Notes: a model not told the origin generated them from the letters alone. Shown: positions 51,465-60,364, counted from the first letter of the stretch. The stretch: DNA of 64,000 bases from Kineosporia babensis (GCF_021129305.1 NZ_JAJOMB010000002.1:248001-312000); one strand, 5' to 3'. Translations and numbers: made by a program.

Positions 51465-52210
51465 CAGTTCCCCTTCGTGGAGGCCCCGCGTTCCAGAAGC
51501 ACAAGGCTGATCTGGTCGGCGGCGGCCGCGGCGGCGACCTGAACGGCCTCGTCCCGGGCCACGATCAGGGTCACAACGGTGGAACCGTCGCTCCCTCCGG
51601 CTCCGAACACCCCGTCCTCCGAGGACTTCACCGAGCTCACCGTGGCCCGTGCCGCGGCCTCCTTGCCCTCACCCTCGACCGCCCGCACCACCTGCACCAC
51701 GTCCCCGGCCTCCAGACCGCCGGCCGGGAAGCGGCCGATGCTCAGCGGGATCCCGACCGCGGCCTTGTCCGACTTCAGCAGCCCGGCCGCGGCCAGCATC
51801 CCGGCGTCGATCAGCCGCCCGGCCGGGATCTCGGCGCTGGCGAACCGGCCGATCACCTCGTCCGCCTGGTCCGCCCCGATCACCGCAACCCCGTCCGAGG
51901 CCACCTTGGCCACCGCCAGGTTCTCCGCGGTGATCTGCTGCCCGGCAGTGATGTTCGAGCGGGCGACCAGCACGTCCTGACGCTCGTCGAGACGCAGCGC
52001 GAGCAGCCCGGCCACCGCCGCACCGAGCACGATCAGCAGCACCGCGAGCACCGCCAGCCCGGGGCGCCGGGTACCTGGTGGCCGGGGCAGTCGTTCCGAG
52101 GCGGCCCCGAGGCCGCTCTTGCCGCGCGGGGAATCGGTCCGGCCACCGGTGCCGGACCGGCCGTCGGCCGACTCCCGGGACCGCATGTCGATGCGTTCCT
52201 GCGTGCTCAC
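51464..52210 (-). CDS. CpaB/RcpC-like SAF-domain protein
   Basis: A 248-residue protein with a 48-residue polar cytoplasmic part, a membrane helix (GLAVLAVLLIVLGAAVAGLLAL) and an outer SAF domain (VLVARSNITAGQQITAENLAVA; IPAGRLIDAGML; PLSIGRFPAGGLEAGDVVQV), as in Flp-pilus CpaB/RcpC. GTG at 52210 has AAGGAGAG before it. First gene of the operon seen; the divergent promoter region lies upstream. In Gram-positives without a secretin its job is not clear; wall passage or pilus modulation is inferred. Confidence 0.85.
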   Translation of the reverse strand: MSTQERIDMRSRESADGRSGTGGRTDSPRGKSGLGAASERLPRPPGTRRPGLAVLAVLLIVLGAAVAGLLALRLDERQDVLVARSNITAGQQITAENLAVAKVASDGVAVIGADQADEVIGRFASAEIPAGRLIDAGMLAAAGLLKSDKAAVGIPLSIGRFPAGGLEAGDVVQVVRAVEGEGKEAAARATVSSVKSSEDGVFGAGGSDGSTVVTLIVARDEAVQVAAAAAADQISLVLLERGASTKGN

Positions 52211-52496
52211 GAGCTCTCCTTGGCCACCCGGCCCGAATCGTTATCGGATGGTTTGTTCTTGATCTTCCGGTCTGCTCTGATGGGCGGTCTGATGACGCAT
52301 CCGACAAGCTTCGATGCTGATCGCGATCACCCGTGACGCCAACGCTCCAGGCACTCCACGAAGGGTGACGATAATGCCATCTTGAGGCACCTTATGCACT
52401 AATCAGGATGTGATGGTTAGGAAACAGTTGATGGACCGATTCGCGTCGGAAGGGCGATAAGCCCTACTTGCGAGTACAGAGGGAGTCGGAGCTGGC
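52211..52496. promoter_or_regulatory. Divergent promoter region between the Tad operon and the lipoprotein gene
   Basis: 286 bp without a gene, distinctly more AT-rich than its surroundings (for example ATCGTTATCGGATGGTTTG and TTATGCACTAATCAGG). No palindrome or known operator is obvious to me. It must hold the promoters of both divergent units. Confidence 0.5.
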
Positions 52497-53255
52497 ATGA
52501 AGCGCCTTTCAGGCGTGGTATACGCGGCCTTCGTGGTGGTCGCGCTGTCCGTCGCCACCCTGTCCGGGTGTGGCTCGGACAACCCCTATGAGCTGCCCGA
52601 ATATCAGCCCGGACAGGCTGCCGGGTCGCTGTCGGAGGCGGAGCCCGGCCCCGATGCCGACGGTGATCCCGACACCGGCGACGGGCCCAGCGGCGCCGGC
52701 TCCAAGTCGTCCGATGCGTCGCCCTCCGAGACCGAACCGATACCAACCGTTTCCCGGCAGCCGAGCCCAGCGTCCTCTGCTGTGACCTATGAACCGGCCG
52801 ACCCGGCGGGTGAGGGCGCCTGGGTCGAGCGCGGCAAGGTGAAGGCGCGCAACCAGCGCGGCCGGGCCGCCGTCGATGCGGTGGTCGGCTACATGACCCA
52901 GCGCGTGCAACTGTCCAACACCTGGCAGGTCGACGAGGACGCCCTCGCCGCCGTCGCCACCGGCCAGGCCGTATCCAGTGCTCGGGAACGCGCCTTGAGC
53001 CAGGAGGCCGCCGGGCGCCGGTCCACCGGTGCCTTCGTCGTCAACGTCTCGTCGGTGAAGATCAAGGACGATCGCGCCACGGTGACGGGTTGCCACCTCG
53101 ACCGTACTTCCGAGGTGGACGAGAACGGATATCAGCTCGTGCCGCCTCCCGGAGGAGTGCTGATCAGCATGGAAGTCGAGTTCGCGCAGGGGGTCTGGCG
53201 GGTCTCGTCGTGGCCCACCGAGAAGGTTCCCACCTGCAAGGCGGCCCAGAAGTGA
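52497..53255 (+). CDS. Lipoprotein, unknown
   Basis: A 252-residue lipoprotein: MKRLSGVVYAAFVVVALSVA followed by the lipobox LSGCGSDN, so the anchor Cys is at about residue 25. An acidic, Pro/Ser-rich linker (PDADGDPDTGDGPSG, residues 45-100) leads to a folded domain (ERGKVKARNQRGRAAVDAVV to the end) with two Cys near the C-terminus (TGCHLDR, VPTCK) likely disulphide-bonded. It resembles small exported alpha/beta domains of the NTF2 type, but I cannot assign a family. ATG at 52497 with GGGAG. Its stop overlaps the next gene. Confidence 0.78.
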   Translation: MKRLSGVVYAAFVVVALSVATLSGCGSDNPYELPEYQPGQAAGSLSEAEPGPDADGDPDTGDGPSGAGSKSSDASPSETEPIPTVSRQPSPASSAVTYEPADPAGEGAWVERGKVKARNQRGRAAVDAVVGYMTQRVQLSNTWQVDEDALAAVATGQAVSSARERALSQEAAGRRSTGAFVVNVSSVKIKDDRATVTGCHLDRTSEVDENGYQLVPPPGGVLISMEVEFAQGVWRVSSWPTEKVPTCKAAQK

Positions 53256-54304
53256 GGGCCCGGCCGGTTCCGCTGGCGCTGGCTGCCCTGCCGCTCGCCG
53301 TCCTGGCCTCGATGTCCGCGGCTTCCGGGGCGCGAGCCGATCAGACCCCGGGCGGTGACACGGAGGCCGGTGGCTACTCGGTCTCGGTGCAGGTCAAGTT
53401 CACTGGGAATGCAGCGCCGGGTGGGGGCGGCGGCAGCACTCTCGCGGTGAATCTGCACCCGGTCTGCTGGTGGGAAGCGGCCCCCGGCGACTACACGAAC
53501 GCCGAGGCCATGCTCGACTGGTACGACGCGGTCACCGGTGGGGTGCAGAGCCCCGGCATGTTCGCGCAGTACGGTCCGCGCAGCGTCTGGGAGGACGCCG
53601 CCGCCCGGGAGGCGTCCGGGCAGGACCTGTCTTGGTACAAGGCCTACTGCAAGGACCCGCGCGACTACGTGGACTACGGCCTGGGCTCGGTGGACACCGG
53701 CGACGACAACCCGATCGCCGGCAACAACCCCACGTGGACCACGTTCCTCTTCCGGGCTTTCGGCGCCGGAGAAGAGATTCCGGCTCCGATGGTCACACCC
53801 GAAGAACTGGCCCAGGCCGCCCGCGACAACCTGCAGATCCCCGACCCGGAGATCGACCGCAACCCGCGGGTCCACGAAACTGGCGACGCCACCCTGGTCG
53901 GTCTGCCCACCTTCTTCTGGGTCACCGACCCGGACTCGGTGGGCGGCGAGGCCGGGGAGCGCTTCATCCGGGCCGAGGTGGTCGGGGCCGGAGAGGCGGT
54001 GTGGGCCGAAGTCACCGCTGCTACGGGCGGTCTCAACCTGGACTGGCCCGGTGGCCACAAGCTCTGCCCGCCTGAGGTGGCGATGAAGCCCTACACCGCC
54101 GGCATGGGCGAGGCGGGAGCCTGCACGGTCGAGTTCCAGCGGGCCTCAACGGGTTATCCGGGTGGGTATCCGGTGCAGGCATCCACGGCCTGGACGGCGC
54201 AGTGGGTGGGCTCCGACGGAGGTGGCGGTGCGCTCGATCCGCTGGCCAACGAGGTCACTGAGCTGATTCCGGTGGCCGAGGTGCAGAACGTGGTGGAGCC
54301 GTAA
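53252..54304 (+). CDS. Secreted protein of unknown function coupled to the lipoprotein
   Basis: A 350-residue exported protein beginning MRARPVPLALAALPLAVLAS, cleavage likely after ARA. The mature part has a Gly-rich start (GNAAPGGGGGSTLAVNLHP) and a mainly aromatic, Pro-rich body (CWWEAAPGDYTNAEAMLDWY; FFWVTDPDSVGGEAG; GGLNLDWPGGHKLCPPEVAM) with four Cys at CWW, YCKD, LCPP and ACTV. No membrane anchor or known motif. GTG at 53252 lies in the lipoprotein stop (GTGA). Probably works at the cell surface with the lipoprotein and perhaps with the divergent pilus operon. Confidence 0.75.
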   Translation: MRARPVPLALAALPLAVLASMSAASGARADQTPGGDTEAGGYSVSVQVKFTGNAAPGGGGGSTLAVNLHPVCWWEAAPGDYTNAEAMLDWYDAVTGGVQSPGMFAQYGPRSVWEDAAAREASGQDLSWYKAYCKDPRDYVDYGLGSVDTGDDNPIAGNNPTWTTFLFRAFGAGEEIPAPMVTPEELAQAARDNLQIPDPEIDRNPRVHETGDATLVGLPTFFWVTDPDSVGGEAGERFIRAEVVGAGEAVWAEVTAATGGLNLDWPGGHKLCPPEVAMKPYTAGMGEAGACTVEFQRASTGYPGGYPVQASTAWTAQWVGSDGGGGALDPLANEVTELIPVAEVQNVVEP

Positions 54305-54362
54305 CATTTGGTACGGGGCAGATTTCGAGCAACGGACGCTTGGCGGCGTTCGTGAGGTAGGT

Positions 54363-54405
54363 AGCCGAGGCGTCCTCTCAGGAAAAGAGGATGGACGCCT
54401 CGGCT
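54363..54405. terminator. Bidirectional terminator
   Basis: Stem AGCCGAGGCGTCC / GGACGCCTCGGCT (13 bp) with an inner CCTCT/AGAGG stem, between the convergent secreted-protein and EccC-like genes. A 12-bp direct repeat GGCGTTCGTGAG flanks it on both sides. Confidence 0.8.
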
Positions 54406-54437
54406 GGCGTTCGTGAGATCGAGCTACCTAGACCGAC

Positions 54438-56351
54438 CTACCTAGACCGAGGACGCGTAGGCGCCGGATAGCCCACGTCGTCCCACCCGATCGGCCAGAC
54501 GTAGGGCTCGGACCTGGGGGTAGCGTCCGGCTTCCGGTTCACTGAGGCCATCCTGACCGCCGCCAGTGAACGCGAGAGTCTCTCGGCCCAGGCCGCCTCC
54601 ACCAGGTCGGGCCGGATCCCCTCCAGCACTGGAGACTCCGCCCGCCGGAAAGCGATCCTGGTGCCCGAATCGGTTTCGGCGTCCGAGCTGTTCGAGCTGT
54701 TCCGGGTGTCCGTGTTGCTGCTCCTGGCGTCGGAACTGCTCCGGGAGCCCGAACTGCCTCGCGAGCCCGAACTGCTCCGGGAGTCTGAACCGCTCGCCGT
54801 CTCCGGGCCGCAGAGCACCACCGCCCGGCAGAGTTCCGGCAGCGACTGCTCATCCTCGTCCACACAGATCGCGTGGATGCCGGCGTTGGCCCCCTCCTCC
54901 AGTAGCGGCAGCACCCCTGGTATCCCCGTCAACTTCCTGGCTCCGTCCAGCACCACCACCACTTCCGGTGAGGCGGTGACCCGCTGGCCAGGGGGAAGGC
55001 GCTGCCGCAGGCGTTCGTCGATCAGGCTGCCCAGTTCCAGCAGGCGCCGTTCGATCGACTCGTGGTCGTTGCCGATCAGCACCGAGACCCCTGACGCCTC
55101 GTCCGGTCGCGTGTGAGGCAGCCGCGACACCCACTCCCAGCGTCGGCGGGCGGCGTAGTCGTGCCCGGTGAGAACCGTGATCCGTAGCTCGCGGGGAGCA
55201 TGAAAAGCCGCGCACTGAGCCACCAGCCAGCGGGTAGTGGCCTGCGCGACGGCTGCCCTGCCCACGATCCCCAACACCCCGATGGCCTGCAGGTTCAGCG
55301 TGACCGGCACATCTTCGAGCAACGTCGGCAGAGACTCGGGCGGCTGGGTACGCAACCGGGTGCGCCCGACCCGCAGCGGCGCTCCGGAGTCGCGATCCTC
55401 GATGACTGTGCGCGGTGGCTGCGGTGCCAGCCCAAGTCTTAGCTGTAGCCAGTCGTCGTCCAGCGGAAGCCGCTCCCACAGGCGGCGCCCCGGCCCGACC
55501 GCCGTAAGCAGCGTGACCCCCGGATCAGGAGTGGCCTCCCGCCGCGTCCGGGTCTCCCGGGCCAGAGTGCCCCGGATCTCCTCGCGCGCCTTCTCCCGTT
55601 CGCGTATCCACTTCTCCAGCAGCCGGCGCTGCTCGCGCCCCGGTACTGAACGGGCGCTGACCGGACGCGACGGCAGCACGAAGTGGGCTCCACCGCGTGG
55701 CCGGGCCGAGCGGGTGTGCCGGAACAGTTCCAGCCCGAGCCCGTTCTCGTACTCCTGGTAGTCGGCGTCCGGTTCGCTGATCGCGGCCAGTTCCAGCACG
55801 GTCTCGGACGCCTGAAGGTGGACACCGTGCGGCCAGGTGCGCCGCTCAGTGTGTTCCTGCCCATCCAGCCGGAAGCTGATGCCCTCGCCCGGAATCACAT
55901 CGACCTGACCACCGGGCCGAGCGCTTAGCGTCAGGGCGTTCGCCGGCAGATCGGCGTCCGGCAGATCCAGTCCGGGGGCTTCGTGACCGATCACGGTCTG
56001 CCCGAGGCCCAGCCGGTGCACTCGTCCAGCGCCGGGCCCGTTGACCACCCTGATCTCCGCGACGCCGGTGGGGGCGGGGGCCGGATGTTCTTCGTGCGCG
56101 TGCAGTTCGATGACGCTACCCGGACGCACCCCAGCGGAGCGCAACGTGTCAGCCCCACCGCCCGGATTCGCCCGCCGTCCGTCCACCCAGACTTCGACCC
56201 GCTCGGCCTGGGCCGGGTCGGTGTCATCGTCCAGCGCCACGAGCAGGTGTGGAAGCACCATGGCCAGTTCGGAATCCGGATGCGCATCGATCAGCGCCTC
56301 GGTCTGGGTACCGGCTGCCCTGCCGTCCCGCAGCGTGACAGCAAACCTCAC
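54438..56351 (-). CDS. EccC/FtsK-like protein lacking the motor domains
   Basis: A 637-residue protein that matches only the first part of long FHA-FtsK/SpoIIIE (EccC-type) proteins: an N-terminal ubiquitin- or FHA-like region (MRFAVTLRDGRAAGTQTEAL; VVNGPGAGRVHRLGLGQTVI), a basic coiled segment (RREQRRLLEKWIREREKARE), then the degenerate first ATPase region (VGPGRRLWERLPLDDDWLQL; PVTLNLQAIGVLGIVGRAAV; LRITVLTGHDYAARRRWEWV; EVVVVLDGARKLTGIPGVLP). There is no Walker A GxxGxGKS, no DNA-motor repeats, and no membrane helix. A Ser/Arg repeat tract (about 525-570) and a short end follow. ATG at 56351. It looks truncated or specialised, not just frameshifted: the ending is clean. Confidence 0.72.
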   Translation of the reverse strand: MRFAVTLRDGRAAGTQTEALIDAHPDSELAMVLPHLLVALDDDTDPAQAERVEVWVDGRRANPGGGADTLRSAGVRPGSVIELHAHEEHPAPAPTGVAEIRVVNGPGAGRVHRLGLGQTVIGHEAPGLDLPDADLPANALTLSARPGGQVDVIPGEGISFRLDGQEHTERRTWPHGVHLQASETVLELAAISEPDADYQEYENGLGLELFRHTRSARPRGGAHFVLPSRPVSARSVPGREQRRLLEKWIREREKAREEIRGTLARETRTRREATPDPGVTLLTAVGPGRRLWERLPLDDDWLQLRLGLAPQPPRTVIEDRDSGAPLRVGRTRLRTQPPESLPTLLEDVPVTLNLQAIGVLGIVGRAAVAQATTRWLVAQCAAFHAPRELRITVLTGHDYAARRRWEWVSRLPHTRPDEASGVSVLIGNDHESIERRLLELGSLIDERLRQRLPPGQRVTASPEVVVVLDGARKLTGIPGVLPLLEEGANAGIHAICVDEDEQSLPELCRAVVLCGPETASGSDSRSSSGSRGSSGSRSSSDARSSNTDTRNSSNSSDAETDSGTRIAFRRAESPVLEGIRPDLVEAAWAERLSRSLAAVRMASVNRKPDATPRSEPYVWPIGWDDVGYPAPTRPRSR

Positions 56352-56617
56352 TCGTGACCCCCAGCCGTGTGGCCCGAACCCAGTCCCGGAGCGCTCGAAT
56401 ATGCCACGAAGCGACGGTACGTACCAGTCTGTTGGTGTTCAGCCGGGCACAAAGGGTGGTTAAGAGGCTGGGGCCGGTGGGGGAGATTGTGTCGGCTGGG
56501 CCAGGGAGCACGGGGGACTCTGGATCTTGCCGTCAGGTTGGGCCGGGGTTCGCTCGGCGGTTGTGTGCTGCCCGAAGGCGAAGGAGATCGAGTGCTCCCC
56601 GGGCAGCCTGATCGACC
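56352..56617. other. 266-bp gap with a weak hairpin, no gene seen
   Basis: Lies between two minus-strand genes. A GCTGCCCG / CGGGCAGC stem (56567-56607, 25-base loop) close after the unknown gene at 56618 may be its terminator. The rest is Gly-codon-like GC-rich sequence without a convincing ORF or promoter. Confidence 0.4.
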
Positions 56618-57313
56618 TTAGGCACATGCCCGGTTCAGGTTCAGGCCGGGGTGGTCCTGACTGGTCTCGTCGGTGACTGCGTCCACCAGCCCAGTCCCGG
56701 CCAGCCCAGCCCCGACCAGTCCGGCGCCGACCAATCCGGGCTCCCCGGGACCGGCGTCGATCGCGACCTCACCAGCCGGCTCGGAAAGCGCTGCCCCGGA
56801 ACCGATCGGTCCGGAACCAGGCGGAAAGAGGACCTTCGCGTTCTCGTCGGGTTCATCGCTCCACAGCGAGCACTCGACCCGGATCACCTTGTCGCTGGAC
56901 GTTCTCAGTGCGCGAGCCAGATCCTCGTCCGGCGCCTCGTACTGGGCGAGCCAGAGCCGCACCGGACGTCCTCGGAAGACGTCTTGATACGGTTCGACCT
57001 CGAGATGATCCTCCACCTCGGCCAGTCCCATACCCAGGGTGACCAGAGCGCAGGCGATCAGGAACGCCAGAGTTGCCCAATCCTGCTCTTCGCCCGGTCG
57101 GTAACTTGCCGGCGGGTCGATGAACAGCTCGGGCAGGCCGGCCCATCCCAACCCGTTCGTGTGCACGCGGCGCAGCCGACGAGGCTGGCCGCCCACTACG
57201 TCCACTCGTATCTGGGTTGCCACTGCTGACGGCGGCTCGTCCTCCGGTAGATCTGGGTTGTCCGGCAACATGGCCAGACGCTCCAGATAGCGCTGCATCT
57301 CGTCGCTCGTCAT
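56618..57313 (-). CDS. Hypothetical protein with repeat-rich C-terminus
   Basis: A 231-residue protein from MTSDEMQRYLERLAMLPDNP; an acidic N-terminal helix, a folded middle (IRVDVVGGQPRRLRRVHTNG, YQDVFRGRPVRLWLAQYEAP) with one possible membrane-like helix (WATLAFLIACALVTLGMGLA) and a C-terminal Gly/Leu/Val repeat (GLVGAGLVGAGLAGTGLV) coded by 15-bp units. ATG at 57313 with AGGGGGAAGGA before; the frame upstream to 57412 is open but is intergenic sequence with DnaA-box-like sites. No family recognised. Confidence 0.65.
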   Translation of the reverse strand: MTSDEMQRYLERLAMLPDNPDLPEDEPPSAVATQIRVDVVGGQPRRLRRVHTNGLGWAGLPELFIDPPASYRPGEEQDWATLAFLIACALVTLGMGLAEVEDHLEVEPYQDVFRGRPVRLWLAQYEAPDEDLARALRTSSDKVIRVECSLWSDEPDENAKVLFPPGSGPIGSGAALSEPAGEVAIDAGPGEPGLVGAGLVGAGLAGTGLVDAVTDETSQDHPGLNLNRACA

Positions 57314-57382
57314 CGAAAGGTCCTTCCCCCTGAGTCTTTCGGTGAATCCATCATGGAGGAAGGGAGAAGAACGCCCGGAAAG

Positions 57383-57479
57383 TTGTCCACAGGCCTGAAG
57401 TCCTGTGGACAACTCCGGGTTCGTGCGAGTGGCCGTCCCGTGGAAAGGCAGGCCTGTGGATAGTTCGACCTGTGGAAAG
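57383..57479. other. Cluster of DnaA-box-like sites
   Basis: TTGTCCACA at 57383-57391 and its inverse TGTGGACAA at 57404-57412 match the actinobacterial DnaA consensus exactly and sit in 12-bp mirror arms (57382-57393 and 57402-57413). TGTGGATAG (57455-57463) and TGTGGAAAG (57471-57479) are one- or two-base variants in the same orientation. No dnaA, dnaN or oriC-type gene is nearby. Confidence 0.6.
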
Positions 57480-57520
57480 CCGCTTCGTGAAATGATCGCC
57501 CCTGACGCCCAGGAGCCTGA

Positions 57521-57952
57521 TCAGGAGGACAGCAGAGCCACCAGTTTGTCGAGCTGCTCGTTGGTGCCCTGCTCCATCATGGGAAACATCTCGTCCGTGA
57601 TCTCTCCGGTGAAGTGCTGCATCAGGCGTGTCTTTCCGCCGTCGTCGCTGAACGAGACAGTGATCTCGCCGCCACCCAGACCACGCTGATCGTCCCAGCC
57701 GTAGACCAGCCGGTCGATCGGCTGGAGCTCGCGGATGGTCATCGCGGACGGGTATTCGTTGCCCTCGCCGTCGACCATGGTCAGGTTGAAAGCCCCGCCC
57801 TCGCGCAGTTCGACGGTGATCTGGTCGGCCGGGGTGTGCAGTCCGTTCGGCCCCCACCAGCGGGCGATCTGCTCGGGGATCGTGTATGCGTCCCAGACCA
57901 GCTGCTGCGGAGCGTCGAAAGTCCGGGTGAGGGTGAGTTCGCGGGTGGGCAT
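57521..57952 (-). CDS. SRPBCC / AHSA1-type protein
   Basis: A 143-residue START-fold protein, starting MPTRELTLTRTFDAPQQLVW and holding the family signature ARWWGPNGLHTPADQITVEL and GGAFNLTMVDGEGNEYP. The last helix is EQGTNEQLDKLVALLSS. Members bind hydrophobic ligands in a beta-sheet cavity; role not known. ATG at 57952 preceded by AAGGAGAAT. Alone between the DnaA-box cluster and the second HNH gene. Confidence 0.88.
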   Translation of the reverse strand: MPTRELTLTRTFDAPQQLVWDAYTIPEQIARWWGPNGLHTPADQITVELREGGAFNLTMVDGEGNEYPSAMTIRELQPIDRLVYGWDDQRGLGGGEITVSFSDDGGKTRLMQHFTGEITDEMFPMMEQGTNEQLDKLVALLSS

Positions 57953-58051
57953 CAGAGATTCTCCTTGGTCGGCTCGGTCGATCAGGCTATGAGATGGGCG
58001 GCGAGGGTGGAAGCGGCTCCTCGTCTGAAATCGGGTTCTGGTGATGGGCGA

Positions 58052-60364
58052 TCAGAAGGGAGGCGGTCCCAAAGTTTCATCTATCCCGGTGCTTTCACCC
58101 CAGGGGGCGTTGGGAGGGCGGTTGACCGGGGGCAGCTTCTGGTTGCGTTCGCGGGCCTTCAGTTGAGCCTGATCGGTCTTGAACTGGCGGTCGAGTCGCT
58201 GTTGCCAACGCTTGGTGCGCTGGGTTGTCCGTTCCGCGGCGGGCATGGCGTCTTCGCGAGAGGGGCGGTTCGGCGCCGTATCGGCTGGGCTCGGGGCTGC
58301 CGGAGTAGGCTTCGAAGCGGGTTCGGCCTCTGGGGCTGAGGCTGAGGCTGGGGCACTGAGCACGGTCCAGCCGGGCATGCCCGGTAGACATGGTGGTGGG
58401 TTGTCGTGATTGACGCCGTCCGGGGTGGTCCAGATGATGGTGCCGGGTGGGTACGGTTCATCCGGACGGACCATGCGGGCTTCCCATCCGCCGAAAGTCT
58501 TTGCACGGTGGTGTCTTCTGCAGGCCGCGTGAAGATTGCACGCACAAGTGCGCCCGCCGCGCTCGAACGGCGTCAGGTGATCCAGGTCGCAGGTTGCTGC
58601 TGGTCGGGGGCAGTTGGGGTAGGTGCAGGTTTGGTAGCGGGCAATGACCTGGCGGGCCAGGTCATTGCCGGGTCGGTAGCGGTTGGCCTGTGCTGAATCG
58701 TGCTCATGGCCCTGGTCGGAGCCTGTACGTGGCGCAGCACCGCATTCTGCACCGGGCTCTGAACCGGATTCCGCCCAAGGCTGCGGCGCTGGGCTCTGGG
58801 CAGGGCTGCGCCTTGACACGTCGCGGTGGTCTGGAAAGACCGGCATGAGGACGACACTGGTTGCCTGGGCAGCGATGCGTCGCGCCTGATCGGCCGCGAT
58901 GGCTCCGTAGCCTTGTAGATGTCCCAAGGTTTCGCTGAGCCCTCGAAGCGTTCTGTCGGTGAGGGTGACAACCGCCAGGGTTGCCCGGCCGTTGCGTTGA
59001 GACACCTTGGACAGTTCCCAGAAGGCCGGGATGTGGCCTGTCGGAACGGCTTGCAGGCCGAACTCGGTGAAGAAGCGTTGATCGGCCTCCTCCTGGGCTT
59101 GCGTCTCGGACTCCAGACGATCGATCAGAGCGCGCCGCGCACAGGCGGAGCAGACCGAAGGATCGGGCGAATCGCTGTGCTCGGTGCCTTCGGCCGGCGA
59201 GTCGGGCGTGCCAACCGGGTCAACTGGGTCAACTGGGTCGGGGTTGTCTGCCTCCGGCTCGGACGGGCGGTGGCCAGGTTGCGGGGCGGGCCGCGGGTCC
59301 GGGTCTTCCCGGGTGAACTGTCGTGGATCGCGCGCCAGCGGCACGTCGATTCCTTCAGCCAGCGCCTGGAAGATCGCGGCCAGGGCGTCGGCCCGGCGCT
59401 GCTCATGGGTACGTGGATCGGGCCGGCCGGTGGCCAGGGCGGCGTCGCGGGCCGCGTCGGCCATCGCGTCCAGAACTGCCTCGATGAGCTGGATCTTCTC
59501 GGCGGAGAGGTTGGCTCCGAAGGCGGCCATACCGTCGGGCAAAGGCTCGGTCCAGACTCGGCGGGCGTCGTTGGCCTGGCGGTGCCGTTCGTTGGTGTCG
59601 GTCGGCCGCAGCCCTTGGAGCAACTGCCCGATCAGCTCCTTCAGTTGTGGGTAGGCGAGCGCCGGAGCCTGCAGAACCAGCGCGGCCTGCACGATCGCCC
59701 ACTCGTCACACCCCGGCTTGAACCACTCAAGACCGGGTGACGGGTTGTGCAGCCGCCGGGCGATCAGTTCGGCCCGCAGCCAGTCCAGGCGGCCGGCCTT
59801 CACCAGCGCCATCACCCCGGGCAGATTCTTCGTCAGATGGACGGTGGTGGCCACGATATGACTCATGCGCTGCGGCGTGATGGTCAGCTCGGGCGCCAGC
59901 CGGTTTGCCACCATGGTCCGCGAACCGATCTGCGTGGCGTCATCCTCGTCGGGATCGAGGTCGTCATCGGATGCGTCGGGATCGGCCGAACCGTCCGAGA
60001 CATCCGCTCCGTCGGCAGGACGAGCCACGCGAGCACGCGGACCCCGGCGAGGACCTCGACGAGCAGGCGCCGTGCGCGCCGCCAGCAGAGCGATTGCCTC
60101 GGCTTGGCGCGCAGCGAACTGACGCAGAACGAATTCCGACTCCAGCACCGACTCCAGAAGCGCATCCGCTGAGAGGCCCTTCAAATCGTCAAGCTTCGAG
60201 AGGTAGGCCCCCGGAACGGTGGCTCCAGCCGAAGCGTCGTGTCGGCCCTCGTAGATCGAGTCGCCGTCTGATCTCGGCGACGTGGGGGCGAGGCTGGGCA
60301 GTCCACCCACCCGGAAGGTTCCGTCGCTAAGTCTGCTCACGCCAACACCCCCGTATGGCAACAT
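58052..60364 (-). CDS. DUF222 / HNH endonuclease domain protein, second copy
   Basis: A 770-residue protein of the same family as the gene at 1.8-4.0 kb: DUF222 helices (MVANRLAPELTITPQRMSHI, TTVHLTKNLPGVMALVKAGR), an acidic/Pro-rich linker (PDPVDPVDPVGTPDSPAEG), a CSACARRALIDRLESE zinc-like stretch, and an HNH domain (CTYPNCPRPAATCDLDHLTP, CACNLHAACRRHHRAKTFGG). It ends WGESTGIDETLGPPPF, like copy 1. ATG at 60364; GTG at 60340 has a better GGGGGTG ribosome site. The DUF222 region is acidic (DASDDDLDPDEDDATQ) unlike copy 1. Function unknown. Confidence 0.85.
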   Translation of the reverse strand: MLPYGGVGVSRLSDGTFRVGGLPSLAPTSPRSDGDSIYEGRHDASAGATVPGAYLSKLDDLKGLSADALLESVLESEFVLRQFAARQAEAIALLAARTAPARRGPRRGPRARVARPADGADVSDGSADPDASDDDLDPDEDDATQIGSRTMVANRLAPELTITPQRMSHIVATTVHLTKNLPGVMALVKAGRLDWLRAELIARRLHNPSPGLEWFKPGCDEWAIVQAALVLQAPALAYPQLKELIGQLLQGLRPTDTNERHRQANDARRVWTEPLPDGMAAFGANLSAEKIQLIEAVLDAMADAARDAALATGRPDPRTHEQRRADALAAIFQALAEGIDVPLARDPRQFTREDPDPRPAPQPGHRPSEPEADNPDPVDPVDPVGTPDSPAEGTEHSDSPDPSVCSACARRALIDRLESETQAQEEADQRFFTEFGLQAVPTGHIPAFWELSKVSQRNGRATLAVVTLTDRTLRGLSETLGHLQGYGAIAADQARRIAAQATSVVLMPVFPDHRDVSRRSPAQSPAPQPWAESGSEPGAECGAAPRTGSDQGHEHDSAQANRYRPGNDLARQVIARYQTCTYPNCPRPAATCDLDHLTPFERGGRTCACNLHAACRRHHRAKTFGGWEARMVRPDEPYPPGTIIWTTPDGVNHDNPPPCLPGMPGWTVLSAPASASAPEAEPASKPTPAAPSPADTAPNRPSREDAMPAAERTTQRTKRWQQRLDRQFKTDQAQLKARERNQKLPPVNRPPNAPWGESTGIDETLGPPPF

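Noticed and set aside
57383-57479. Chromosomal origin oriC
   Set aside because: Only about four boxes, no AT-rich unwinding region, and no dnaA, dnaN, gyrase or rpmH gene nearby.
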